Below are positions 37,352 to 47,371 of a stretch of DNA of 64,000 nucleotides, one piece after another. The notes beneath the pieces are model-generated. The model worked only from the letters and a program-made list of their open reading frames with translations. It did no database searches and was not told where the DNA came from. Position numbers and translations under genes: made by a program. The stretch comes from Jaenimonas drosophilae (taxonomy: Eukaryota > Euglenozoa > Kinetoplastea > Trypanosomatida > Trypanosomatidae): the NCBI GenBank assembly GCA_030849065.1, contig JASAON010001624.1, positions 1-64,000 of the forward strand, read 5' to 3'. Positions within the stretch are counted from its first letter, which is position 1; each line of letters starts with the position of its first letter.

Positions 37352-38949
37352 GGACTAAAGAAGTGTTTTTTGTTTTGTTCCCCCCAACTTTCACCGCGTG
37401 GAGTCATCGTGGAAGCAGTTTACCCCTCCCCCTCTCTTTCCTCCCCCTCCGTCATTTGCCGTCGATGAGAGATGTTTTGTCCCTCCATCTTTTTCTGCCC
37501 TTCCCACCTAAATCGTTCTAAGAGCTTTGGGCAAAGCAGCACGCACAACCAACGGACGGAGTTGTTAATGGGGAGATGGAGGATGGGTGTGTTTTTTGGG
37601 GGGGACGTGTGGAAGGAGGGTGGATGATGCTCACCAGTTGTGGGGAGTGCGCGCGTGGGTGGGCTTTGTGATACGGTGGTGGTGGTGGTGTTGGCCAACC
37701 ACCCACGTGCGCTTACCCCCCTCCCCCCTCTCATTCCACCCCCATCTCTCCACCGCCTAAGGTCAGGCGTGCGATGTTCGTTTGTGTATAAGCTTTTCTT
37801 TTGCCATCCCGATGAATATAGACCCCTGCTGATGATTGGTGGCATTGGGGGGAGGTTCCATGAGGCATCAAGAGACCAGTGGAGGTGCGAGGATGCGAGT
37901 GGTTGGAGGCTGTTGCACCAGAATGGCATCATCCCGCCGCACGTCCTCGCACCGCCTTGTGCAGGTGCCACGTTCGTTTTCCCTGCGCTTGCGTGGAGTT
38001 GGGTGGGTGGTGGCTCGACATTTGCGCCACCTCCACCTGCTTACCATCTCTTGATACTTCACCTCCCTTTCTTGCGAGGTGGACCCATTCCATCCCACCT
38101 TGCCACACGTGAGGGTGGCTGTCCGAGTTCGATCCCCAACCCATAACCATGCTCCCCTTCCCCCTTCCACACAACAAACAAACAAACACCACACATAACA
38201 CAGACAAGCGACATATTCATTTGTTTACGTTTTTTTTACTTTATACCTTCTGTTTTGTATGTCGGGAAATGAATGAAAGAAAAATTTTACTACAGATGCG
38301 CACGCAAACACACACACACACACAGACACAACAAACAGATGAAAAGAGCAACACCAGCAGCTGCTACATGATCTTGGGTCTTGGCATGGTGCGACCGCAA
38401 CCTATATCCTTTCCCCTCCAGCGTTGAGCCCTTCTCACCGTGGACGACCGTGGCGGTTGTCCCTGATGACCGAAGGCGTGGGGGGAGGAGGTATGGATGG
38501 GGATGCACTGTGCCTTCCATCATGTCTGCTACATGGTCCGTGTGCGGTACTGGAGTATAATAATGAGTGGAATATTCCAGATTTTTCTTCTTGACCGGGC
38601 CCAGGCGCGCGCCCGTTGCCGCGGAGGTAGAGCGGTGGAGAAGGATTTTGGGAGAGAGAGGGAGAGAGAGCGATCTTCAATTTCCCGGCGTACCTTCGCC
38701 ACTGCCTCTTTACGCTCCGCCACACACCCTCTCACTCTGTTTGGGTGGCGTATTGCCTGTGCACGTGCCATTATCATTGCCCATCACCTCCTGTTGCGCT
38801 TCCTTCATCATCTTTTTTTTTTTTGTTAGGAGGAAAGTCGTCGGATTTTGGGTGCGTCGTACGTTCGCCTGACCACCCGTGTGGAGACGTTCACCCGCTG
38901 TGTGTGAGGCTTACACAGTTACCACGTCAAAACAGAACGACGCACACAA
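37352..38949. other. Long intergenic region (1.6 kb), no convincing gene
   Basis: It holds the helicase 3' UTR and the 5' region of the Nudix gene. It contains G-rich stretches (37590-37690), a (CA)n run around 38309-38325, a GA-rich run (38656-38670) and the tract CATCTTTTTTTTTTTTGTTAG ending at 38829, the probable acceptor for the next gene. The 168-codon frame at 37640-38146 is low-complexity and overlaps opposite-strand frames, so it is not called. A small ncRNA cannot be excluded. Confidence 0.5.
38808..38829 (+). promoter_or_regulatory. Predicted spliced-leader acceptor of the Nudix gene
   Basis: A run of about 12 T is followed by GTTAG with AG at 38828-38829, about 120 nt before the ATG at 38950. 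Confidence 0.6.
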
Positions 38950-40794
38950 ATGATCTCCAGCGCGGATGTGAAGTTCTTACAGACGGTGACCCGCCGCATG
39001 TCTGAGGAACGCCTCCACGCGTACCTCCCCGGCCGCCATCGCTCCTCTGCTGCTCTTATCCTGCGCTTTGGGGACGAACACCAGAAGCATGTGGTGCGCG
39101 CCGTGGCGGCCCTACGTGCGTCCTCATCCTCGTCGTCGTCGGGCTATCGTAGGCCAACCGTGATACCCGGCCTGCGGCATGATACGAGTATGTACTCCTC
39201 CACCAAGATGGTGAACCCAACAGCCGAGGATGAGGATCTCGGGCCGCTGTGGGGTCTGCTCCAGGACATGTCAAGCGCGACGGAGTTGGGGTCGTTGAAG
39301 CTGCTCTTCGTGCGTCGGGCGGATCGCGAGACCTCTCGGTGGAGTGGGGGCGTAGCCTTCCCGGGCGGCCAGCGCGATCCCGAGGATGGAGATGATGCCG
39401 ACACTGTCTGCCGTGAGGTTGAGGAGCAGTTGGGTCTGCCACTCCGCCCTCGGGATGGAGGCAGCTCCAGTGCTGGGGACTTTGTGTATCTGGGCCGACT
39501 CCGTGATGGTCAACTGCGCTCGCGCACCCTCGGCCTCTTAACTGCCGGAGGCATCATTCAGAGCCGCTTTGTCTTCCTCCACGTCGGGGACCTCACCCCC
39601 TCCGTGGGCGTCGCCCACCACCAAATCGCCGGCCTTCAGTGGATGCCGCTGGACTACATGGCTTCCAATAACCTCGATCGCTTCAGCGTGCAACACCCGC
39701 TCTCTGCCTTCCTGCACCCCACCGATGCTGATGCCCGACTCCTGTTGGGGGAGCTTTTCCCGCGGGCGGTGCTCCACTTCCCAAGCCTTCGACTGACGGA
39801 CCCAGTCTCTGGATCTACCTCGGTTCGTTGGGCAGTGTGGGGGCTGCCACTCCACACCGCCAGCGAGCTTCTGGTTCTGGGCGATCGCATGCCACTTGCC
39901 TGGCCACTGTGCAGCAGCAACAGCCTCTTGTTGGAGTGGGTGGGCGTGAATGCCGTGCATGGCTATGCCGAGCTCTTTCTGAATTGGTATCGACTACGGG
40001 GTTGGCTTCGCTATCACTTCTCTCGTAGTCGTCCGTCTTTGTCGGCGGGCAGCTTCCATGCCCACTACACTTCCTCCTCGTGGTACGAAAGACGTCGGGC
40101 CCTGCTCCCGCAGTGCTCCTCTCCACTGTTGTTGTCGATACCGGAAGATGGGCTCTCCGTCCGTCGTCAGTGCTGCTTCCTGATGGATGTTGTTCTGCTG
40201 ATTGCCATGCTCTACGGCGTAGCAACGCTGCTCTTCACCACGGGCTCGGCCTGTCGCCTTGCCTTGGGTATCGGTGAGGAGGCCAGGTCGTCCGAGGCAC
40301 GCCGGCTGGAGTACTTCCTCAGCAACACACCGCTAAGCGTGGAGAGGGCGGGTGATGTGGATGGAGAGGATCACGTGTCAGAGGGTTCGGCCCCGGAGGG
40401 TGACCTTCACAATGAGGCGATGGGTAGTAGTGGGCCACACGTGCACGCCGAGGCTGCTGTGGTGCCACCTGCATGGCTTGAAGGTCGTCAAGTGGAGGAG
40501 GTGAGGGCGGCAACAGACACGAGGGACGAGGCCGAAACTCACGCTCTGCCTGTCCTGGTGGAGGAGCCGGCACCGGCCAAGGTTGGAGATGCCCATCGTG
40601 GAATTGATCGAGTGCTGCGAGCGACGGTGGGCGTTTGGACCCATCGTCCCGAGGCTGCATCGGTGAGGCAGATCCCCTCATCCTCGCCACCCACGGAGGC
40701 GGAGCGGAGCTTGTGGGGTGAGCTGTTATTGGATAGTGGCCCTGCGGCAGAGGCGTCCACGGTGGATGAGGTATTGCATCGGTACCAGCGATAA
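38950..40794 (+). CDS. Nudix (NUDT7/CoA-pyrophosphatase-like) protein with C-terminal extension and membrane segment
   Basis: This is a 614-residue protein. Residues ~110-260 form a Nudix domain, and the box spans Gly139-Leu163 and aligns without gaps with the FPGGKRD-type box of NUDT7-like CoA diphosphatases. The REVEEQLGL segment has Gln160 where the second Glu of the usual EExG metal-binding pair is expected. Downstream is a unique region with a hydrophobic segment at about 410-435 (CFLMDVVLLIAMLYGVATLLF), followed by an acidic, probably cytosolic or luminal tail. NUDT7-type enzymes hydrolyse CoA esters, often in peroxisomes; here substrate and activity are uncertain because of the Gln. 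The ATG at 38950 is the first in frame. Confidence 0.8.
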   Translation: MISSADVKFLQTVTRRMSEERLHAYLPGRHRSSAALILRFGDEHQKHVVRAVAALRASSSSSSSGYRRPTVIPGLRHDTSMYSSTKMVNPTAEDEDLGPLWGLLQDMSSATELGSLKLLFVRRADRETSRWSGGVAFPGGQRDPEDGDDADTVCREVEEQLGLPLRPRDGGSSSAGDFVYLGRLRDGQLRSRTLGLLTAGGIIQSRFVFLHVGDLTPSVGVAHHQIAGLQWMPLDYMASNNLDRFSVQHPLSAFLHPTDADARLLLGELFPRAVLHFPSLRLTDPVSGSTSVRWAVWGLPLHTASELLVLGDRMPLAWPLCSSNSLLLEWVGVNAVHGYAELFLNWYRLRGWLRYHFSRSRPSLSAGSFHAHYTSSSWYERRRALLPQCSSPLLLSIPEDGLSVRRQCCFLMDVVLLIAMLYGVATLLFTTGSACRLALGIGEEARSSEARRLEYFLSNTPLSVERAGDVDGEDHVSEGSAPEGDLHNEAMGSSGPHVHAEAAVVPPAWLEGRQVEEVRAATDTRDEAETHALPVLVEEPAPAKVGDAHRGIDRVLRATVGVWTHRPEAASVRQIPSSSPPTEAERSLWGELLLDSGPAAEASTVDEVLHRYQR

Positions 40795-41376
40795 CGACTG
40801 TTTGCGGCGCGTGAATGGCAACACACCCACCAACTACTCTCTCATTCCCCCACGCTGTGCTGAATGCCCTTCAGACTGTTGTCTAGCACTGAATTCGTTT
40901 TGTTCTTCCATCATCTTCTTCTGTTTCACGTCATTTCAGAAATCCAGGAAGACTCTATCGGTGGTAGTTGGCTCTTCTTCTTGGGTGGGCTACCGCTCGA
41001 GTATCACGCGCTGTCGCAGGCTTATCACCTCAGGCGAACAACGGTAGAGCACAACTGCCAATCTTTTTGTTTTGTTTGGTTTGATACCTTGACTGAGCTG
41101 CCGGGGCTCAATTCAACAATACACTCACGAACGAAGTGGGAACGAGAGAGAGAGAGAGAGTTGGAACAACACATCACTCTCAGAGACCTCCCTTGCTTTA
41201 TGTCGGGGACCCAGTGACTCTCCTACCAAACACGCACACAAACACAGAGGGAGAGAAATAGGGAGCCAACAGACCCTACACACCTGACCTTGCGACAACT
41301 AGTGAGAGAGGGACTCACTCCACACAGGCCATTGCGTCTCACACACACAAGTCACGTTGTAAAGAAGGCGTGAGTC
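40795..41376. other. Intergenic region
   Basis: T/C-rich stretch at 40895-40935 and a GA dinucleotide run at 41146-41160. Candidate acceptors exist, but none can be chosen confidently. No gene is seen. Confidence 0.5.
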
Positions 41377-43326
41377 ATGCTCGTCTTGGCCGTGCTGTTC
41401 TGTGCGGTGGCCTTTCTCAACTTTTACTTTGTAGGGCATCAGCTCATGCCACTTGTGTTGGTGCAGGTCGTGGAGGACCTCATCGTACGAGCCAACTTCT
41501 CCTGTTCGTTCGCCTGCTCCATCTTTCTCTTCTTCATTTCACTCCTGGGAACGGCTTTTGCGAATGGGTATTGGTCAATGCTGAGCGGGATACTCTTTGG
41601 CAGCGCCAACTCTTCCATCACCGCGGAGGCTGTGGCGCTGCGGAGGCACCGCTTCCTCACGGAGGCCTTTGAGTGGGTACTCATGGCGTTGCTCATAAAC
41701 ACCCTAGTTCTTGCCCCAGTGCTTCTCGTGCGTGGCTTTCTTCGCAGTGCTGCTGACCGCAGTCATCGTCAGCGGCAGCTCCAGGTACAAGCGAAGCAGA
41801 AGCCGTGGAAGGCGGCCACATCTTTTGTATTTTCATTTACTGGCTTGGTGATACTTCTTTTGATTGCTTTCTTCTTCACGTGGCTCCATCTAGGCCAACA
41901 GCACTCCTCCTCTTCCCTGAATCCATCTCACGCGGTACGCCCGGGGGCGTACACGGACGAGCAGGGTCATGCAATCACCAACACACCGATGAAGAGCAGC
42001 CGTAGTCTGTGGCAACGGGCGTGGGCACTCGCGAGTGGTGCCGTTCAGCAGGCCAATGCGTCGCTGCACCGCATGCCAGCAGAGATCGTTCCCCGAGGAA
42101 CCGCCTCAGTGTTGGCGGTGGATGGTGGCACACACTTTCCAAAGCAATCAGCCCTCGACGTCCCTCATGAGCCGCCTGTCTTGCCCTCTGCGGGGGGATC
42201 TGGTCGGCTCCTTCGCGGCATCACCTCCCGCGTGGCGGTGGCTGGTGTAGCCTTGATGGGCATTCTCGCCGGCAGCGCCGCCATCACAACACCCTATGGG
42301 CTGCTGAGCCCACTGCTCTACTGGCGAGGAAAGGAGGCCTCCCTCTCTGCCCTCAAGACGGCGCTGAACCGCCAGCAACTGCAGATGCTGGATCTCTACG
42401 CGGCACGGCAGCAGCGCATTGCCCAGGAGGTTTATAGCTCCCAACGGGAGCCCAAGGGGCCAGCGGGTGCCGGCTCATCCACGACGCGCAACAGCCGCAG
42501 TCTCATGTCCCGGCTACGCGTGGAGTGCGAGGGCATCCGTAGCATCTCCACATCCCTCTTCGTTCAGATGAACGAGGTGGATGCGATGATGGTGGAGGTG
42601 AAGCGTGGCATGACGTGGAGCGGGAAGGTCTATGCGGTTTGTGGGCTGGTGCTGGCACTCTACTCCTTCTCTGTTGTGGTGCTGACCATTGCCAACCTCG
42701 CCTTGTTCCGCTACTCGGACAAGGACCCCGTCACACGTGCCGTAAACTTTCTTGAGTCGGTGTTCGTCCTGCAGCGGCGTGATGGTACCGCCACAGGATC
42801 GGGATGGACGACCGCGGCAACGACGACGACGACGATGATGAGCCATGGGTTGGGCAGGGAAGACAGCGCAACAACGTTCTCGGTGATTGCGATGCGGGCG
42901 AGTAGCTCCCTCATCATCCGCCTCGCCCTCGTCGTCAGCGGGTGGATGGTGGCGGCATCCATTCGTGGCGTGCTTCTAACCATTTTTCAGTTAACCTTGT
43001 CAAGCTCGGTACTCATCACGGCCGACATAACCGCCGTCGGACTTGCCATCTTGATGGGCACCTACTTTGTGGGACAGTTGGTGATGCTCCGTGTAGCGCT
43101 GCCACGAGGATCTGCCACCTCTGCCACCGCTCCTTCGCCGTCAGGGGTGGGTGGGGCACCCAGCGTGCTGGTGGAGGTTCTGGGTGAGCTCCCTGTATAC
43201 TACTACCAACGCCTTTATGAGTTCTGCTTTCTGTTTGGATGCGGAGTCACCGCCATCGCACAGAGATTTGCTCTGAATGATCCAGTCTCCAGCGCCATGA
43301 CGGTTGTGGGTACCACCTCGGAGTGA
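41377..43326 (+). CDS. GPHR: Golgi pH regulator (GPHR/GPR89) family protein
   Basis: This 649-residue polytopic membrane protein has about eight to nine hydrophobic segments. Family landmarks are present in order: N-terminal membrane helices; a central coiled region with AITTPYGLLSP, corresponding to the family's VNCPYTY-type motif; a charged LYAARQQRI helix; SDKDPVTRAVNF; SIRGVLLTIFQL; LMGTYFVGQLVMLR; and the closing VEVLGELPVYYYQRLYEF, which matches the ITEVLGEL-x-FYHRW-type end. GPHR proteins are anion channels needed for acidification of the Golgi; plant members are GTG proteins. The insertion between TM5 and the ITTPYG block (about 180-280) is longer than in animals. The ATG at 41377 is the first in frame. 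Confidence 0.88.
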   Translation: MLVLAVLFCAVAFLNFYFVGHQLMPLVLVQVVEDLIVRANFSCSFACSIFLFFISLLGTAFANGYWSMLSGILFGSANSSITAEAVALRRHRFLTEAFEWVLMALLINTLVLAPVLLVRGFLRSAADRSHRQRQLQVQAKQKPWKAATSFVFSFTGLVILLLIAFFFTWLHLGQQHSSSSLNPSHAVRPGAYTDEQGHAITNTPMKSSRSLWQRAWALASGAVQQANASLHRMPAEIVPRGTASVLAVDGGTHFPKQSALDVPHEPPVLPSAGGSGRLLRGITSRVAVAGVALMGILAGSAAITTPYGLLSPLLYWRGKEASLSALKTALNRQQLQMLDLYAARQQRIAQEVYSSQREPKGPAGAGSSTTRNSRSLMSRLRVECEGIRSISTSLFVQMNEVDAMMVEVKRGMTWSGKVYAVCGLVLALYSFSVVVLTIANLALFRYSDKDPVTRAVNFLESVFVLQRRDGTATGSGWTTAATTTTTMMSHGLGREDSATTFSVIAMRASSSLIIRLALVVSGWMVAASIRGVLLTIFQLTLSSSVLITADITAVGLAILMGTYFVGQLVMLRVALPRGSATSATAPSPSGVGGAPSVLVEVLGELPVYYYQRLYEFCFLFGCGVTAIAQRFALNDPVSSAMTVVGTTSE

Positions 43327-43881
43327 ACGTATTTCCTTATACAAAACAACAACTACTACTGCTCCTCTATCACCATCTTCCCCCCCAATCGTACCCTCAC
43401 CCCTGCTTTGTTGCCAGTGCCAGTATCTGATGGGCCAATGATGATGAGCAATGATGCTTCTTTTGAATGTGTCTGTGTGTGGGTGTTGGTGGGCCCTACT
43501 TCATGGTTCATCGTCATGATGTACGCTGTGATTTCACCCATCTCTCATCCACTTACCCACCGAACTGCCGTGTCTTATGTCTTGTCGTAAAAAAGTTGCG
43601 ACAAGGGGCAATGCATGGTCCACCCACCTTGGTGCGTCTCACACATGGACGTACACTGAACATATACACGTGACATGACGCACGCCCCCACCCGCGCACA
43701 CAACATGGATGCGCTCTCTTCTTCTCCTCTTTTCATCCTCCTCTCAATGTGCAGGTAGCAGCTGTGTAGGTAGCTTACCACCCCTTTTCTTTCCCATTTA
43801 GAGCGGCAGACACCTCACAGACTGTTCTGCTACCCTTCACACGCACATACACACAAATACACCGAAGTCATCTATCCAACC
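43327..43881. other. Intergenic region
   Basis: 3' UTR of GPHR and 5' UTR of the LRR gene. Pyrimidine tract at 43715-43745 (CTCTTCTTCTCCTCTTTTCATCC) and another at 43783-43800 precede possible AG acceptors. No gene is seen. Confidence 0.5.
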
Positions 43882-46839
43882 ATGGCTGAGGTGGAGGTAG
43901 TCCCTGCGGAGCACCAGGAAGAGGTGCCCCAGAGGGAAGCAACGGCGGGCCCAGCGATGCACGATGGCTCCCAGACGGGAAGTCGGCGAGTGAGTGGGGA
44001 GGAGGCCGAAGAGGCACAGCGGTCATCCACGACGGCCCTGTCGGAGGAGGTGGAGGAGGAGGCCGCTGGCGCATCTCCCCTCCCCGACGGCATGCGTCGT
44101 GAGTGGAACTTCAGTCTCTCCTTCGCCCACCAAACCGCTCGCATTGAGCTGCAGTGCTCCCCGCAGTGGGAGCTCCTCTTCATTGACCCAGAGGAGATCG
44201 AGGACCTCAACCGTCTAGACCGCGACATCAAGCACTGCCCACTGACACCTGTGCTCAAGTACTGCGACCTCTCCGCGGTGACGCATGGCAACAACGCACA
44301 GCGTGGTGCCGCAACGGAGGATGGGCTTAGCGAGCCCGCCGGGGCAGCCACCTCGGGTGCTATGGAAGATTGGTGGGTAGAGAAGGAGAAGCATGTAGAG
44401 CTCCTGTACTCCCACATTCCGCCCGACATGACCTTGGCAGGCTTCTGCACGACCTGTGTGCAGCATGTGCTGAAGAACCCGCAGGTGATCTCTATCGATG
44501 GGGATGCCAACTTGGCCCGTCTTCGCCTGGGCTCAAAGCTGCGCTGCCGTCATCGTCTGGGCGGTGCGCGGAGCTTTCACTTTCCCTTCCGTCTACGGAA
44601 CAAGGTGGAGTTGATGAATGAGGTGGCCTACGCGATTGGCACCGTCATTGGCCAGCGTGGCTACCTCCTTCTGGTCCGCTGCGTGGATGAGCAGGAGCTC
44701 GACGGCTACCTTCAGAAGCTTCTCCTTCCATACTACTCAAACACCGTCAAGGTGCACCTGGATACCGACGTGAGCTACGCCGAGGTGCCCTCCATCATGC
44801 TCTCCGACCACCTCCACCTCTACGGAGAGCTCCGCTATGAGGATCGCGATGCCGCGGCAAGCTTCTGCTTCCCCGCCCACCCCATCCGCTTCCGCCCCGA
44901 CTTCTCCCCTGCCAAGACTGTTGGCGTCGGCTCCATCGCTTGCATGACCCTGGAGCTCCGCGTCCATGAGAAGCTCATTGACGATGCGGCGGTGGCGGAG
45001 ATCACGGGCATGCCAAAGTTCAAGGTCAACCAAATTGTGCTCTGCCTCGATGTGGAGGACGTGGCACGCATGGGCTACCCAAGCGTCATGTCAACAGAGC
45101 AGTACAGCAGCCTCAAGACGGAGCGCATCCTTGGGGTCTTTGCCGATGCCAAGGTGATTGGTCTCCCGACAACGGTGCAGATGGGGGGTAGGATGGGCAG
45201 GGCCCGCACCGTGAGCTTCAGCTATGAGCCCATGGATACCGTGGTGAAGGCGATGCTCGTCTCCACCTTGGTGGGCAATTTTGGCATCACGGCCCTCTAC
45301 CTGACGAAGCTCGGCGGTGGTGTCTTTGATACCCACCTCTACCTCTACCAACAACTGCTCAATGCCGTGGTCTACCACCAGCAGCACCTCGCCGCCGCCG
45401 TGCCCTTCAGCCGTTTCCACGTTGTGAATGTGCGGCTGCAGCGGCAGGACCTCCCCCAAGCCTACATTGAGGCACCCGTAGACAAGCGCCAGGTCATGCA
45501 CCAGCATCTCAAGGCGATCCTGGACTCCACCGACGGCTTTGCCGAAGGTGCCGTGCAGGTTCTTGTGCCGCCCGAGGAAGGTGGCATCCACCGCCGAAAC
45601 GCCCCAGCCTCTGTGTCGAAGCGCTCTCTCAGTATCACCCCCTCCGCCACCCCGCTCATGCCAACCGCCTCCAAGAGCGCGATTGAGCTCCTCCCGTTGC
45701 CATCAGATGATCAGAAGGATCGCTCTCAGCCTTCGGTCCAGGCTGCCGACGAGGAGGGCGCGGCGGCCAAGGAGAAGTCGGCCGAGGTGGTGGCTGGAGA
45801 CGTGGGGGAGGAGGAGGAGCAGCAGCAGCAGCAGCAGAACTCCGGTTCTCCGGGTGATACCGAAGGGGCCGACTCCGCTGCCTGGGATCAGTACTCCGTC
45901 CACAGCCAATCCGTCATCAGCGTCACGAGCATCTCACGACTCCTGCAGAGTGATTCCGAGGAGCACGACCTCGAGCTGTCCGAGGGGCGGCACAGCGAAT
46001 CGGCCACCCCTGAGGCGCCTAACCTGGACGAGCGGGCTTCTACACAGGCCCTGAGCCCAGAACGTAAGGATGGGGATGAGCCGGGACGGTCAGGTAGCTT
46101 GCTGGTCAACCCAGTTGGCCAACAGACGAGCCCCACCTGTGAAGAAACGGCGTCTCCGTGCTTCGTGAATCAGGGGACGACGGAGGGCGCCGCTGCTCCG
46201 TCAGCGACCTCGCCCGTAGCCGCGGCCGCCTCTGCGGACGCTGAAGGAGGTGCCCGGCCAGCAGAGGAGTTGGTGTGCTTTATTGGCGAGACGGCGGAGG
46301 AGGAGAGCCGGGTGGCTGCTCAGGCTCAAGCCACGAGCATCCGACATGCCCTGGCGATGGACGACGGCGCCTACTGCGGCCCCTCCCTTCGTGACGTGTA
46401 CGTTCGCTGCTGCGATATGCAGCGGTGCCGCCCGAACAGCTACCTCCTCAAGAAGCTCCCGGCAGATGCCCGCTTCACGGAAAGCGTCGAGGAGGTTGAC
46501 CTCACCTCCAACTACCTCGGCCGGAATGGCTTTGTTGCGCTTCTGAACCTCTTCGAGCACCTCCCCAAGCTCCGCCACGTCTACCTCAACGACATGTCCC
46601 TCGACAACGTCGACGCCGAGAACCTCTGCGAGGTGCTGAGCACCAACAAGAGCATCACCGCCGTTCACTTGAAGCGCAATCCCAAAATCACGCTGCCGGC
46701 AACTCGACACTTCTCCAAGTTGCTCAACCTGAACCCGCGCATTGTGCTCCTCGCCCTTGATGGCACCCGCTTGGGGGACTCGGTCGTTACGAAGCTACAG
46801 AACGAGGCCAAGTCTCACCGCACTCCGCCAGCATCGTAA
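43882..46839 (+). CDS. Leucine-rich repeat protein, possibly flagellar (985 aa)
   Basis: The N-terminal ~70 residues are acidic and disordered. A large globular region (about 70-570) has no family I can name. A disordered Ser/Glu-rich linker follows, with a six-Gln run after EEEE. The C-terminus (about 865-985) carries RNI-type leucine-rich repeats: VEEVDLTSNYLGRNGFVALL, LRHVYLNDMSLDNVDAENL, ITAVHLKRNPKITL and IVLLALDGTRLGD. Trypanosomatid LRR proteins of this kind are often axonemal or basal-body components, and the next two genes are probable flagellar proteins, so a flagellar role is a reasonable inference. The ATG at 43882 follows CCAACC and is the first in frame. Confidence 0.8.
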   Translation: MAEVEVVPAEHQEEVPQREATAGPAMHDGSQTGSRRVSGEEAEEAQRSSTTALSEEVEEEAAGASPLPDGMRREWNFSLSFAHQTARIELQCSPQWELLFIDPEEIEDLNRLDRDIKHCPLTPVLKYCDLSAVTHGNNAQRGAATEDGLSEPAGAATSGAMEDWWVEKEKHVELLYSHIPPDMTLAGFCTTCVQHVLKNPQVISIDGDANLARLRLGSKLRCRHRLGGARSFHFPFRLRNKVELMNEVAYAIGTVIGQRGYLLLVRCVDEQELDGYLQKLLLPYYSNTVKVHLDTDVSYAEVPSIMLSDHLHLYGELRYEDRDAAASFCFPAHPIRFRPDFSPAKTVGVGSIACMTLELRVHEKLIDDAAVAEITGMPKFKVNQIVLCLDVEDVARMGYPSVMSTEQYSSLKTERILGVFADAKVIGLPTTVQMGGRMGRARTVSFSYEPMDTVVKAMLVSTLVGNFGITALYLTKLGGGVFDTHLYLYQQLLNAVVYHQQHLAAAVPFSRFHVVNVRLQRQDLPQAYIEAPVDKRQVMHQHLKAILDSTDGFAEGAVQVLVPPEEGGIHRRNAPASVSKRSLSITPSATPLMPTASKSAIELLPLPSDDQKDRSQPSVQAADEEGAAAKEKSAEVVAGDVGEEEEQQQQQQNSGSPGDTEGADSAAWDQYSVHSQSVISVTSISRLLQSDSEEHDLELSEGRHSESATPEAPNLDERASTQALSPERKDGDEPGRSGSLLVNPVGQQTSPTCEETASPCFVNQGTTEGAAAPSATSPVAAAASADAEGGARPAEELVCFIGETAEEESRVAAQAQATSIRHALAMDDGAYCGPSLRDVYVRCCDMQRCRPNSYLLKKLPADARFTESVEEVDLTSNYLGRNGFVALLNLFEHLPKLRHVYLNDMSLDNVDAENLCEVLSTNKSITAVHLKRNPKITLPATRHFSKLLNLNPRIVLLALDGTRLGDSVVTKLQNEAKSHRTPPAS

Positions 46840-47371
46840 GTCTGTGAGAGAGTGAGAGAGAGAGAGCAGCTTCCATGCAACATGTATAAGATATCTAGGC
46901 ATTCACTTCCATGAATCCTTCGGGGAAGGAGGAGGACATACCTCCGACATGTGCCCACCATCAAGCAAATAAATACACACATACCAGGTGGTGTGTGTGT
47001 TGGGCTATCCATTTTGTGCGCATCTCTGCTATGCTGCTTTCCTTCAGTATTCCTCCATCACACCCTTACCCATACTCCCCCTCCTCTTTCTCCCTGCTAC
47101 TTGTCTTGATGTTCTTGCTGTTGTTGTGGTAGCTTTTTCTCAAAGGCATTGCTAGTTCCTTTGTGTGCGTAGTGTGTTTGTGTGTTGCAACCTTGATTGG
47201 TAAATCCCACCAGGAACCTTGTGGCTTTACTCAACCTTGTGTCCCACGCCTTCCTCGCGTCGTACATTCCGACTACAGCCTTCTTCAGCCCCCCACACCG
47301 TTATCCTGCCGTACCATCTACCGCACTCATACCCTCTCTCCGACAGATCCCTCAAAACTCCGTGAACCAAC
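46840..47371. other. Intergenic region
   Basis: It contains a GA-run (46849-46865), then T/C-rich sequence at 47070-47115 and 47130-47145 before the PFR gene, with several AGs that could take the spliced leader. No gene is recognised. Confidence 0.5.

Noticed and set aside
38110..38140. tRNA T-arm-like sequence GAGTTCGATCCCC
   Set aside because: The stem does not pair and no D-arm, anticodon arm or acceptor stem could be found around it; a similar match at about 9020-9040 fails in the same way.
37640..38146. 168-codon plus-strand frame after the helicase
   Set aside because: Pro/Leu-rich, overlapped by open frames on the other strand, no motifs; more likely 3' UTR.
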